From Roseovarius sp. (lineage in GTDB: Bacteria; Pseudomonadota; Alphaproteobacteria; Rhodobacterales; Rhodobacteraceae): DNA of 64,000 bases. The position numbers and the translations under genes are program-made. The DNA is taken from contig JACIYT010000010.1 in assembly GCA_014359765.1 (NCBI GenBank), positions 38,657-102,656 on the forward strand, given 5' to 3'. The notes under the pieces were generated by a model. The model did no database searches. It was not told the origin of the DNA and saw only the letters and a list, made by a program, of their open reading frames with translations. Below, one piece after another: positions 14,948 through 24,258 of this stretch (position 1 is its first letter; each line of letters begins with the position of its first letter).

Positions 14948-16915
14948 ATGAACGATCTCCTGAGCCCCTCCCCCGCCTCCGCCTCCGCCTCCGCCTATGA
15001 TGCCTCGGCCATTCAGGTGCTCGAGGACATGGAGCATGTGCGCCTGCGCCCGGGCATGTATATCGGCGGCAAGGATGATCGCGCGCTGCATCACATGGTG
15101 GCCGAGATCATCGACAACTCGATGGACGAGGCAGTGGCGGGCCATGCCACCTGGATCGAGGTCGAACTGCACGAGAACGGCCATGTCAGCGTCCGCGACA
15201 ACGGGCGCGGCATCCCCGTCGATCCGCACCCCAGGGACCCGTCGAAATCGGCGCTCGAAATCATCTTCTGCACGCTGAACGCGGGGGGCAAGTTCTCGGG
15301 CGACAGCTATCAGACCTCGGGCGGGTTGCATGGCGTCGGCTCCTCGGTGGTCAATGCGCTGTCGGATCACCTCAGCGTCGAGGTGGCGCGCAACCGCGAG
15401 CTTTACCGCATGGCGTTTTCGCGCGGCGTGCCGCAGGGGCCGCTGGAAAAGGTCGGCGCCGCCCCCAACCGGCGCGGCACCTCCGTGACCTTTCATCCCG
15501 ACCCCGAGATCTTCGGCTCGCTCACGCTCAAGCCCGCGCGCCTCTTCAGGATGGCGCGCTCCAAGGCTTATCTTTTTTCCGGCGTCGAAATCCGCTGGAA
15601 AACCGCGATCTCGGATGGCGAGACGCCGCAGGAGGCCACGTTCAAATTCCCCGGCGGTCTGGCGGATTATCTGGCCGAGACGTTGGCCGGGGCCACCACC
15701 TATGCCGAGCGCCCCTTTGCCGGGGCGGTCGAATTCCGCGAGAAATTCGGCGTGCCGGGCAAGGTGGAATGGGCGATCAACTGGACACCCGCGCGCGACG
15801 GCTTTCTCCACTCCTATTGCAACACGGTGCCCACGCCCGAGGGGGGCACGCATGAGGCCGGGTTCTGGGCCGCGATCCTCAAGGGGATCAAGGCTTACGG
15901 CGAGTTGGCCAATAACCGCAAGGCGGCGCAGATCACGCGCGAGGACCTGGTGTCGGGGGGCTGCGCGCTGGTCTCGTGCTTTATCCGAGAGCCGGAATTC
16001 GTGGGCCAGACCAAGGACCGGCTGGCCACGACCGAGGCCGCGCGCATGGTCGAGGGCGCGGTGCGCGACCATTTCGACAACTGGCTGGCGGCGGATACCA
16101 AATCGGCGGGGGCGATCCTCGATTTCCTGGTGCTGCGCGCCGAGGAGCGGCTGCGCCGGCGGCAGGAAAAGGAAACCGCGCGCAAGACCGCCACGAAAAA
16201 GCTGCGCCTGCCCGGCAAGCTGGTGGATTGCACGGCCAGTTCCCGCGAGGGGACCGAGCTTTTCATCGTCGAGGGCGATTCGGCGGGCGGCTCTGCCAAG
16301 ATGGCGCGCGACCGGCGCACGCAGGCGCTCCTGCCGCTCCGGGGCAAGATCCTCAACGTGCTGGGCGCGGCCTCGTCCAAGCTGGGCAGCAACCAGGAAA
16401 TCAACGACCTGACGCAGGCGCTGGGCGTGGGCCTGGGGGCGAAATTCAACCTCGACGACCTGCGCTATGACAAGATCATCATCATGACTGACGCCGATGT
16501 GGACGGCGCACATATCGCCTCGCTGCTGATGACCTTCTTCTTCACCCAGATGCGCCCGATGATCGACGCGGGCCATCTGTATCTCGCCTGCCCGCCCTTG
16601 TATCGGCTGACGCAGGGGGCGAAGCGGATCTATTGCCTCGACGAGGCCGAGCGCGATCTGTGGCTGGAAAAGGGGCTGGGCGGCAAGGGCAGGATCGACG
16701 TCTCGCGCTTCAAGGGGCTGGGAGAGATGGACGCCAAGGATCTGAAGGAAACCACGATGGACCCCGCCTCGCGCAAGCTCATCCGCGTGACGATCGACGA
16801 GGACGAACCGGGCGAGACCCACGATCTCGTGGAACGGCTGATGGGCAAGAAGCCGGAACTGCGGTTCCAGTATATCTCGGAGAATGCGCGGTTCGTGGAG
16901 GAGCTCGACGTCTGA
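14948..16915 (+). CDS. parE: DNA topoisomerase IV subunit B
   Basis: A 655-residue type IIA topoisomerase ATPase subunit. The GHKL ATP site has EIIDNSMDEA and DNGRGIPVD (about residues 51-82) and GGLHGVGSSVVNAL. The TOPRIM domain shows EGDSAGGSAK and TDADVDGAHI (about 438-520), and RFKGLGEMD follows. Length and the absence of the large GyrB insertion favour ParE over GyrB. With ParC it decatenates daughter chromosomes. The start at 14948 is followed by a low-complexity Ser/Ala leader; ATGs upstream exist in the same frame, but the family begins close to the chosen one. Single gene, divergent from pgsA. Confidence 0.93.
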   Translation: MNDLLSPSPASASASAYDASAIQVLEDMEHVRLRPGMYIGGKDDRALHHMVAEIIDNSMDEAVAGHATWIEVELHENGHVSVRDNGRGIPVDPHPRDPSKSALEIIFCTLNAGGKFSGDSYQTSGGLHGVGSSVVNALSDHLSVEVARNRELYRMAFSRGVPQGPLEKVGAAPNRRGTSVTFHPDPEIFGSLTLKPARLFRMARSKAYLFSGVEIRWKTAISDGETPQEATFKFPGGLADYLAETLAGATTYAERPFAGAVEFREKFGVPGKVEWAINWTPARDGFLHSYCNTVPTPEGGTHEAGFWAAILKGIKAYGELANNRKAAQITREDLVSGGCALVSCFIREPEFVGQTKDRLATTEAARMVEGAVRDHFDNWLAADTKSAGAILDFLVLRAEERLRRRQEKETARKTATKKLRLPGKLVDCTASSREGTELFIVEGDSAGGSAKMARDRRTQALLPLRGKILNVLGAASSKLGSNQEINDLTQALGVGLGAKFNLDDLRYDKIIIMTDADVDGAHIASLLMTFFFTQMRPMIDAGHLYLACPPLYRLTQGAKRIYCLDEAERDLWLEKGLGGKGRIDVSRFKGLGEMDAKDLKETTMDPASRKLIRVTIDEDEPGETHDLVERLMGKKPELRFQYISENARFVEELDV

Positions 16916-17088
16916 AGGGGCCGCGCCCGGCGGATATCCCCGGGTCGCGGCATTTGCGCGCGCGGGGCGGCTTTGGCCGGGCCGGGCCGTGAATTCATGC
17001 CGCAGGCGGTCACTGGCGGTTGATCGGCGCGCGGAATCTTGTTTGATACGGATAGCGCCATCCCGATCACCGGGGGGCGGACGGTCAG

Positions 17089-17115
17089 GACAACCACGAC
17101 AACCACGACAACCAG
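17089..17115 (+). repeat. Three tandem 9-bp repeats before the TAXI gene
   Basis: GACAACCAC, GACAACCAC and GACAACCAG follow each other without a gap, and AACAACAC continues the pattern. They end about 25 bases before the TAXI binding-protein start codon, so they probably lie in its 5' untranslated leader. Purine-poor CAA-rich leaders can act as translation enhancers; function here is unknown. Confidence 0.7.
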
Positions 17116-17139
17116 AACAACACAGTTCGGGAGGAAAAC

Positions 17140-18114
17140 ATGATCCATCGCACCCTTGCGGCCCTTGCCGCCGCAGCAACCCTTTCATTCGGCACCGCCG
17201 CGCTGGCGCAGGACCGGTCGGACTGGCCCAACAGCCTGACCATCGGCACCGCCAGCCAGGGCGGCACCTATTTCGTCTATGGCAACGGCTTTGCCAGCTA
17301 TATCGCGGAATCGCTCGGCATCGCGGCCAGCGGCGAGGTGACGGGCGGCCCGGTGCAGAACGTGACGCTGGTCGAGACCGGCGATCACCTCATGGGGCTG
17401 GTCACGATGGGCCCGGCCTATGACGCGTGGAACGGCAAGTCCGAGCTCGCGCCGGGGCTGGAGCATCGCTCGATCCGCGCGCTCTTCCCGATGTATCAGA
17501 CCCCGTTCCAGGTGATCGCGCTGCGCTCGTCGGGGATCACCTCGGTTTCCGATCTTGCGGGCAAGCGCGTCGGCGTCGGCCCGGCGGGTGGCACGCCCGG
17601 CACCTACTGGCCGCAATTCCTCGATGTGCTCGGGGTCGAGGCGACGGTCTCGAACGCGGGCGCGTCGGATTCGGCGGGTCAGTTGCAGGACGGGCTGATC
17701 GACGCCTTCGCCTTTGCCGCCGGCGTGCCGATCTCGGCCTTCGCGGAACTGGCGGCCAGCCAGGACGTGGTGATGTTCGGCTTCAACGACGAGGAACTGC
17801 CGAAGATCCGCGAGGCCTTCCCGGCCTTCGCGCCGCTGACCATCAAGGCGGGCACCTATGCCGGGCATGACTACGACCAGACCACCGTGGCGATGTGGAA
17901 TTTCGTCATCGCGCATGAATCCATGCCCGAGAGCCTCGCCTACGAGATCACCAGGCTCGCCCTCGACAACCCCGAGCGCATGGTCCAGATCCACGCCGCC
18001 GCGCGCGAGACGCTGATCGAGAACTGGGACAAGAACACCTTCATGCCCTTCCATCCCGGCGCGGTGCGTTATTACGAGGAAAAGGGCATCACCATCCCCG
18101 AGAACCTGCGCTGA
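17140..18114 (+). CDS. TAXI-family TRAP transporter solute-binding protein
   Basis: A 324-residue periplasmic binding protein with a signal peptide (residues 1-24, ending AALAQ). The mature part opens with the TAXI hallmark LTIGTASQGGTYFVYGNGFA, and shows GKRVGVGPAGGTPG and DGLIDAFAFAAGVP. It captures a small anion, often glutamate or a dicarboxylate, for the fused permease encoded 101 bases downstream. A GGAGG ribosome site precedes the ATG. The gene lies between parE and the urea cluster, with its own leader, and is probably separately transcribed. Ligand unknown. Confidence 0.9.
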   Translation: MIHRTLAALAAAATLSFGTAALAQDRSDWPNSLTIGTASQGGTYFVYGNGFASYIAESLGIAASGEVTGGPVQNVTLVETGDHLMGLVTMGPAYDAWNGKSELAPGLEHRSIRALFPMYQTPFQVIALRSSGITSVSDLAGKRVGVGPAGGTPGTYWPQFLDVLGVEATVSNAGASDSAGQLQDGLIDAFAFAAGVPISAFAELAASQDVVMFGFNDEELPKIREAFPAFAPLTIKAGTYAGHDYDQTTVAMWNFVIAHESMPESLAYEITRLALDNPERMVQIHAAARETLIENWDKNTFMPFHPGAVRYYEEKGITIPENLR

Positions 18115-18215
18115 ACGCGCAGGCATGAATGAACGAACGGGCGGGCCATGGCCCGCCCCATGCCCGTTCCGGTCGCGCCGGGGCGGGCCGTGCCTCGCGG
18201 CGGAGGAGAGATGAC

Positions 18216-20432
18216 ATGACCGCGCAACCCGCAAATTCCCCCGGCACAGCGGCAGGGGACGGTATCGCCGAGGGCGTGGATGCCGAGATCTTCACCGCCA
18301 ATCAGCGCAAGCCCCTCGGTCGGCTGGGCCTCGTCGCGGCGATCCTCTGCATCGCCTATACGGTGTTTCATGTCGGCGTGATGAACGGGCTGCACGACCG
18401 GATCACCGATCTTCTGGGGCTGCGTTCCATCGACCTCACCGAGCCCTGGCGCTACCGGCTGATCCATGTCGGCGGCGGGCTTGCGCTCGGGTTCGTGCTG
18501 TTTTCCTCGACGCTCTTTTCCGAGGCGCGTCCGGGGCAGGCCGATCCCCGGCGTCTGGCGGCGGTGCTGCCCGGCGCGCTGGCGGTGGCGCTCGCCTTCG
18601 GGCAGGTGCTCCTGTTCTGGATCACGGGCGAGGCGGTCGATCAGGCCGCGAGGCCCGGAACCGCCGTCTGGACCTTCGGGGTGCCGCTGGTCGCGGGGGT
18701 TGCGTGGCTGGTGCTGCTGGGCTGGGTCTGGCCCGACCGGCGGCGCGGACAGTTCGACCTGGCCGATCTCCTTCTCGCCCTCGCCGCGATTTCCGTGGCG
18801 ATGTATCTGATCCTTCACGCACCCTTCCTGCGGCTTCGCGCCGGCACCGCGCTGGCAAAGCCTGCGGACATGTATGCGGCCCTCGCCGGCACGCTGCTGA
18901 TCCTCGAGATGACCCGCCGGCTGGCCGGGCTTGCGCTGGTGGTGATCGCCGCGATCTTCGTGCTCTATGCCTTTGTCGGGCCGTGGCTGCCGGGCATCCT
19001 GCAACATCGCGGCTACACGCTGACCCGCTTCTTCAGCTATGTCTATACCGACCAGGGCATTCTCGGGCCGACCACCGCGATCTCCTCGACCTACATCATC
19101 CTCTTCGTGACCTTCGCGGCCTTTCTCCAGGCCAGCCGCGTCGGCGAATATTTCGTCAATTTCGCCTTTGCCGTGGCGGGGGGTGCGCGGGGCGGTCCGG
19201 CCAAGGTCGCGATCTTCTCCTCGGGGCTGATGGGGATGATCAACGGCACCTCGGCGGGCAATGTCGTCTCGACCGGCTCGCTCACCATCCCCTTGATGAA
19301 GAAGGTGGGCTACAGGCCCCAGACAGCGGCAAGCGTGGAGGCCGCCGCCTCCTCCGGGGGGCAGATCCTGCCGCCGATCATGGGCGCGGGTGCCTTCATC
19401 ATGTCCGAGATCACCGGCATTCCCTATGCCGAGATCGTGCTGGCCGCGATCATTCCGGCGGTGCTCTATTTCGCGTCGGTCTATTTCAATGTCGATCTGA
19501 CGGCGCAGAAATTCGGCATGAAGGGGCTGCCGCGGTCCGAATTGCCGCGCTTTGACCGGCTGGCGCGGCAGGCCTTCCTGTTCCTGCCGATCTTCATCCT
19601 GATCGGCGCGCTCTTTGCGGGCTATTCGGTGATCCGCGCAGGCACCTACGGCATGGCGGCGGCGGCGGTGGTCTCGTGGCTGACGCCCTACCGGATGGGG
19701 CCGCGGGCGATCCTCTACGCCTTCGAGATCGCGGCGAAGATGACGCTCCAGCTGGTCGCGGTCTGTGCGGCGGCGGGGATCATCGTGGGGGTGATCGCGC
19801 TCACCGGGGTGGGCACGCGGTTCTCGGCGCTGCTGCTGGGGCTGGCGGATCAGAACCAGGTGATCGCGCTCTTCTTTGCCATGATCGTGTCGATCATCCT
19901 CGGCATGGGGATGCCGACCACCGCCGCCTATGCCGTGGCTGCGAGCGTGATCGGCCCCGGCCTCGTGCAGATGGGCGTGCCGGCGCTGACCGCGCATTTC
20001 TTCATCTTCTACTATGCGGTCATGTCGGCGATCACGCCGCCGGTGGCGCTTGCCGCCTATGCCGGCGCCGCCATCGCGCAATCGGACCCGATGAAGACCA
20101 GCGTGGAGAGCTTTCGCATCGGCCTTGCCGCCTTTGTGGTGCCGTTCATGTTCTTCTCCTCGCCCGCCCTGCTGATGGATGGCAGCTGGGGAGAGATCCT
20201 CCATGTCGTGATCTCGGCCTCGCTCGGCATCTACCTGCTGTCGGCCTCGGTGCAGGGCTGGTTCGTCGGCCTGCTGGCCTGGCCGCTGCGGCTGATCCTG
20301 CTGGCGGCGGCGCTTTCGATGATTTCGCAGGGCTGGCTCACCGACGGGATCGGGTTCGGCACGGCGCTGCTGGTCTGGTTCTATCAGAAGCGCCTGATCA
20401 AGCCCGGTTCGGTGATCCGCGGGGCGGACTGA
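18216..20432 (+). CDS. TRAP transporter fused permease (DctQ-DctM type)
   Basis: A 738-residue inner-membrane protein in which the small DctQ-like part (roughly residues 1-210) is fused to the large DctM-like part, as is usual for TAXI-TRAP systems. Many hydrophobic spans are visible. The DctM landmarks NGTSAGNVVSTGSLTIPLMK, GGQILPPIMGAGAFIM and MGMPTTAAYAV are present. It moves the bound solute inward using the sodium or proton gradient. The start at 18216 is set by the GGAGGAG ribosome site at 18202-18208; an open frame reaches 29 codons further upstream without such a site. Confidence 0.92.
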   Translation: MTAQPANSPGTAAGDGIAEGVDAEIFTANQRKPLGRLGLVAAILCIAYTVFHVGVMNGLHDRITDLLGLRSIDLTEPWRYRLIHVGGGLALGFVLFSSTLFSEARPGQADPRRLAAVLPGALAVALAFGQVLLFWITGEAVDQAARPGTAVWTFGVPLVAGVAWLVLLGWVWPDRRRGQFDLADLLLALAAISVAMYLILHAPFLRLRAGTALAKPADMYAALAGTLLILEMTRRLAGLALVVIAAIFVLYAFVGPWLPGILQHRGYTLTRFFSYVYTDQGILGPTTAISSTYIILFVTFAAFLQASRVGEYFVNFAFAVAGGARGGPAKVAIFSSGLMGMINGTSAGNVVSTGSLTIPLMKKVGYRPQTAASVEAAASSGGQILPPIMGAGAFIMSEITGIPYAEIVLAAIIPAVLYFASVYFNVDLTAQKFGMKGLPRSELPRFDRLARQAFLFLPIFILIGALFAGYSVIRAGTYGMAAAAVVSWLTPYRMGPRAILYAFEIAAKMTLQLVAVCAAAGIIVGVIALTGVGTRFSALLLGLADQNQVIALFFAMIVSIILGMGMPTTAAYAVAASVIGPGLVQMGVPALTAHFFIFYYAVMSAITPPVALAAYAGAAIAQSDPMKTSVESFRIGLAAFVVPFMFFSSPALLMDGSWGEILHVVISASLGIYLLSASVQGWFVGLLAWPLRLILLAAALSMISQGWLTDGIGFGTALLVWFYQKRLIKPGSVIRGAD

Positions 20433-20927
20433 GGCGGTGCGCAGGACACGGGGCCGCCGATTCGGTCGAAGAACGGGTTGATGCTGACGCCCGATCTGAC
20501 CAACGCGCCGCGGATCAGCGAAACCGACATCCTCGATGGGCGCCGGGACAATGCCGGGGTATAGGTCTGGCGGGTGAACTGGCCCGCGCGGCTCGTGCCA
20601 CGATGCCAGGAGACGGCCCGCCTGGCGGCGCCAATTCTGCGCTGCGGCGTGGATCGTCTGCGCTCAAACCGGGCAGGATGGCATCGCGCCGCACAAATTC
20701 AGGGCAACGCCCTGTGCGGCACCTCCGATCACGATCAAGACGATAGCTCGGACCGGGCATAGCGCCTCTTCTGCGGCTGTTCGTCTCCATTGGCGGACCT
20801 TCGGGCGTGTCCGGCTCATCCCCGGCCCCCGCCCGAGGACACACCGACGTGATGCTGCCACGCCACCGGACAAGTCGCATCCGGCCTCCAGGCGCCTGCG
20901 CAGCCCTGACAAGGGAGTTGCAAGACC
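20433..20927. other. 495-bp gap between TRAP and urea clusters
   Basis: No gene can be supported here. A short plus-strand stretch (about 20466-20564) reads LMLTPDLTNAPRISETDI and stops after about 30 codons. It looks protein-like and may be the tail of a lost gene, but I cannot name it. The rest should hold the urtA promoter; no convincing nitrogen-regulator or sigma-54 site is seen. Confidence 0.4.
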
Positions 20928-22208
20928 ATGAAAAAGACCGTGCTGGCCGGGCTCGCCACATCGACCGCGCTCTTCGCCGCCCCGGCGCTCGCGCAGGATT
21001 GCCCCATCAAGGTGGGCGTGCTGCATTCGCTCTCGGGCACCATGGCGATCTCCGAGACCACGCTCAAGGATACCGTGCTGATGCTCGTCGAGCAGCAGAA
21101 TGCCAGGGGCGGGCTCCTGGGCTGCCAGATCGAGGCCGTCGTCGTCGATCCCGCCTCCGACTGGCCGCTCTTCGCCGAGAAGGCGCGCGAATTGCTGACG
21201 GTGAGCGATGTGGACGTGATCTTCGGTTCCTGGACCTCGGTCAGCCGCAAATCGGCGCTGCCGGTGCTCGAGGAACTCAACGGGCTGATGTTCTATCCCG
21301 TGCAATACGAGGGCGAGGAAAGCTCCAGAAACGTCTTCTACACCGGCGCCGCGCCCAACCAGCAGGCGATCCCGGCGGTGGATTACTTCCTCGATGAGCT
21401 GGGCGTGAAGAGCTTTGCCCTTCTCGGCACCGACTATGTCTATCCCCGAACCACCAACAACATCCTCGATTCCTACCTCAAGTCCAAGGGCATCCCGGCG
21501 GAGGATATCTTCGTCAACTACACCCCCTTCGGCCATTCCGACTGGGCGACGATCGTCGCCGACGTGGTGGCGCTCGGCGCCTCGGGCAAGCGGGTGGGCG
21601 TGATCTCGACCATCAACGGCGATGCCAATGTGGGCTTTTACAAGGAACTGGCCGCGCAAGGTGTGGACGCCGCCGACATCCCCGTTGTGGCCTTCTCGGT
21701 CGGCGAGGAAGAGCTTTCGGGCCTCGACACCGCCCCGCTCGTCGGCCATCTCGCGGCGTGGAACTATTTCCAGTCCGCCGACACCCCGGAAAACGAGGCC
21801 TTCATCGCCGCCTGGCATGACTATATCGGCGACACCTCGCGCGTCACCAACGACCCGATGGAGGCGCATTACATCGGCTTCAACATGTGGGTGAACGCCG
21901 TGACCGAGGCCGGCACCACCGATGTGGACGCCGTGCGCGCGGCCATGTGGGGACAGGAATTCCCCAACCTCACCGGCGGCATGGCGGTGATGAACACCAA
22001 CCACCACCTTTCCAAGCCCGTGCTCATCGGCGAAATCCGCGCCGATGGTCAGTTCGACATCATCAGCCAGACGGAAGAAGTGCCCGGCGACGCCTGGACC
22101 GACCACCTGCCCGAGAGCGCGCCGCTCAAGAGCGACTGGAAGGATCTGGGCTGCGGCATGTTCAACACCGAGACCGCGACCTGCGTGCAGATGACCTCGA
22201 ACTACTGA
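20928..22208 (+). CDS. urtA: Urea ABC transporter substrate-binding protein UrtA
   Basis: A 426-residue periplasmic protein with signal peptide (residues 1-22, ending APALAQ). It starts CPIKVGVLHSLSGTMAISETTLKD, the strongly conserved UrtA opening, and keeps FGSWTSVSRKSALPVLEE and FYPVQYEGEE. It binds urea for the UrtBCDE importer. A GGGAG ribosome site lies 10 bases before the ATG. It is the first gene of the urt operon and is followed by urtB after 73 bases. In this group urt and ure genes respond to nitrogen status; no operator is recognisable here. Confidence 0.95.
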   Translation: MKKTVLAGLATSTALFAAPALAQDCPIKVGVLHSLSGTMAISETTLKDTVLMLVEQQNARGGLLGCQIEAVVVDPASDWPLFAEKARELLTVSDVDVIFGSWTSVSRKSALPVLEELNGLMFYPVQYEGEESSRNVFYTGAAPNQQAIPAVDYFLDELGVKSFALLGTDYVYPRTTNNILDSYLKSKGIPAEDIFVNYTPFGHSDWATIVADVVALGASGKRVGVISTINGDANVGFYKELAAQGVDAADIPVVAFSVGEEELSGLDTAPLVGHLAAWNYFQSADTPENEAFIAAWHDYIGDTSRVTNDPMEAHYIGFNMWVNAVTEAGTTDVDAVRAAMWGQEFPNLTGGMAVMNTNHHLSKPVLIGEIRADGQFDIISQTEEVPGDAWTDHLPESAPLKSDWKDLGCGMFNTETATCVQMTSNY

Positions 22209-22281
22209 TCCGACAGGGCCGCGCGGATCCTCCCCCGCGCGGCCCGTTACACCGCATTTCCCATCCAGGACCGAACCGACC

Positions 22282-24255
22282 ATGCGTTTGACCGCTCTGC
22301 TTTCCCGCGCCGTGACAATGCCGGTGATCCTGGCCTGGCTCCTGTTCCTGCCCCCGGATGAGGCCGGTGCCCAGCCCGCCTTGCAACCGCTCCTGCAAGA
22401 GCATCAGGCAGAGCTTGCACGCCCCTCGCGCAGCACCATCGGCCCGGTCATCGCGGCGCTTCTGGCCTCCGATCATCCCGGCATCACCGATTTCCTGCGC
22501 AAATGGGAGGCGCGCGAGGTTTACCTGCGCCCCGAGGACGGGCTGTTTTTCTACGCCGAGAAAACCGGCAGCCGCCTGCGCCTCATCGACATCGACAGCG
22601 GCGCGGCGGTGGCCGAACCGGGCAGCCGCGAGATCGAGCAGATCCGCCCCAATGCGGGCGTGCGCCGCGAGGTGGCCGCCGCCCTCGTGCCCTTCGAGTT
22701 GAACGCCGCCGATCCCGCCCGCCGCGCCGCGGCACTCGACGCCATCGCGCGCAGCGCCGAGGCCAGTCAGATCGCACCGCTCCGCGAGAGCATCGGGACC
22801 GAGACCGATCCCGCGCTCAAGATCCGCAAGGAGCGCCTTCTCACCCTGCTGACCGCCCAGTTCGCCCCCACCCGATCCGAACGTCTCGACGCGATCGCGG
22901 GGCTCGCGGGCGATATCAGCATCGAGGCGCGCGGCGTTCTCAACCAGCTCACCGCCACGCGCGACGGTGTGGCCGCGGCCCTGCCCGCGGGGGCCAATAT
23001 CGCCCGCGTGCTGGAGCCGGGCACCGACCTCACCGAGGCGCAGGCGCATGACCGGCTCGTGGCCGCGGGTCTCGCCCCGCCGCGCCAGACCGCCGCCGAC
23101 CTGCGCGACGTGCTGGCGCAGCATATCGTGGAGGGCGCTGTCGGCGGCGTGCCGCTGCACCGGCTCAACACCACCGCCGAGCGTATCCGCGCCTACGAGG
23201 CGCTGGAACGGGCGGGCACGGTGCCCCCCCGCGCCGCCCCGGACGAGATGGCCCGCGCGGTCGCCGCCCATGTCTTCTACACCGAATACCTGCAACCCGA
23301 TCCCCGGATCACCCAGGCCGCCGAGGATGCGCTCGCCGCCACCACCCGCACGCTCGGCCTCTACCAGGTTGCCGATCTGGTGCTCGATGGTCTGTCGCTC
23401 GCCTCGATCTTCTTTCTCGCCGCGATCGGGCTTGCCATCACCTTCGGCGTGATGGGCGTCATCAACATGGCGCATGGCGAGTTCATCATGATGGGGGCCT
23501 ACACGGGCTATGTCGTGCAGCTTTTCATCCCCGACTACACCATCAGCCTGCTGATCGCCCTGCCGCTGGCCTTTGTCGTCACCTTCGGCGCGGGCGTCGC
23601 GATGGAGCGGCTGGTGATCCGCCACCTCTACACAAGACCGCTCGAGACGCTTCTGGCCACCTTCGGCATCTCCATCGCCCTGCAACAGCTGGCCAAGAAC
23701 GTCTTCGGCACGCAGGCGCGGCCGCTGACGGCACCCGATTGGCTGAGCGGGGCGCTGACGCTGAACGACATCGTGGGCATCTCGACGATCCGCGTGGCGA
23801 TCTTCGTCCTCGCCCTCATCTTCCTCGCGCTGCTGCTCTTCATCCTCAGGCGCACCCGCCTGGGGCTCGAGGTGCGCGCGGTCACGCAGAATCCGGGCAT
23901 GGCCGCCTCGATGGGGATCAACCCCGACCGCATCAACATGCTGACCTTCGGCCTTGGCTCGGGCATCGCCGGGATCGCGGGCGTAGCCATCGGGCTCTAT
24001 GCGCAGGTCACCTCCGAGATGGGCGCCAACTACATCGTCCAGAGCTTCATGACCGTGGTGGTCGGCGGTGTCGGCAATGTCTGGGGCACGCTGGCGGGGG
24101 CGTCGCTCATCGGCTTCCTGCAAAAGGGGATCGAGTGGTTCAATCCGTCGAACACGCTGGCGGCGCAGACCTACATGATCCTCTTCATCATCCTCTTCAT
24201 CCAGTTCCGGCCAAAGGGCATCGTCGCCCTCAAGGGCCGCGCGGCGGGAGACTGA
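22282..24255 (+). CDS. urtB: Urea ABC transporter permease UrtB, with long N-terminal domain
   Basis: A 657-residue inner-membrane permease. Residues from about 365 form the LivH-type pore (FFLAAIGLAITFGVMGVINM and VVGGVGNVWGTLAGASLIG). Before that lies a signal sequence (residues 1-30) and a soluble, Ala/Arg-rich, mostly helical domain of about 320 residues. An N-terminal extension is known in many UrtB proteins; here it is at the long end. The topology implies that this domain is periplasmic, where it could meet UrtA. Coupled to urtC by a 3-base gap. Confidence 0.93.
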   Translation: MRLTALLSRAVTMPVILAWLLFLPPDEAGAQPALQPLLQEHQAELARPSRSTIGPVIAALLASDHPGITDFLRKWEAREVYLRPEDGLFFYAEKTGSRLRLIDIDSGAAVAEPGSREIEQIRPNAGVRREVAAALVPFELNAADPARRAAALDAIARSAEASQIAPLRESIGTETDPALKIRKERLLTLLTAQFAPTRSERLDAIAGLAGDISIEARGVLNQLTATRDGVAAALPAGANIARVLEPGTDLTEAQAHDRLVAAGLAPPRQTAADLRDVLAQHIVEGAVGGVPLHRLNTTAERIRAYEALERAGTVPPRAAPDEMARAVAAHVFYTEYLQPDPRITQAAEDALAATTRTLGLYQVADLVLDGLSLASIFFLAAIGLAITFGVMGVINMAHGEFIMMGAYTGYVVQLFIPDYTISLLIALPLAFVVTFGAGVAMERLVIRHLYTRPLETLLATFGISIALQQLAKNVFGTQARPLTAPDWLSGALTLNDIVGISTIRVAIFVLALIFLALLLFILRRTRLGLEVRAVTQNPGMAASMGINPDRINMLTFGLGSGIAGIAGVAIGLYAQVTSEMGANYIVQSFMTVVVGGVGNVWGTLAGASLIGFLQKGIEWFNPSNTLAAQTYMILFIILFIQFRPKGIVALKGRAAGD

Positions 24256-24258
24256 GCC

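Noticed and set aside
17089..17115. Tandem 9-bp repeats as a CRISPR or origin repeat
   Set aside because: Units are too short and directly adjoining, with no spacers and no nearby cas or replication genes.
14153..17188. A 1011-codon minus-strand frame across parE
   Set aside because: Only its end is real (pgsA, 14153-14818). The rest is antisense to parE.
20907..20922. TGACAAGGGAGTTGCA resembling a sigma-54 promoter before urtA
   Set aside because: The -24 element lacks GG, and the site overlaps the ribosome-binding site only six bases from the start codon.
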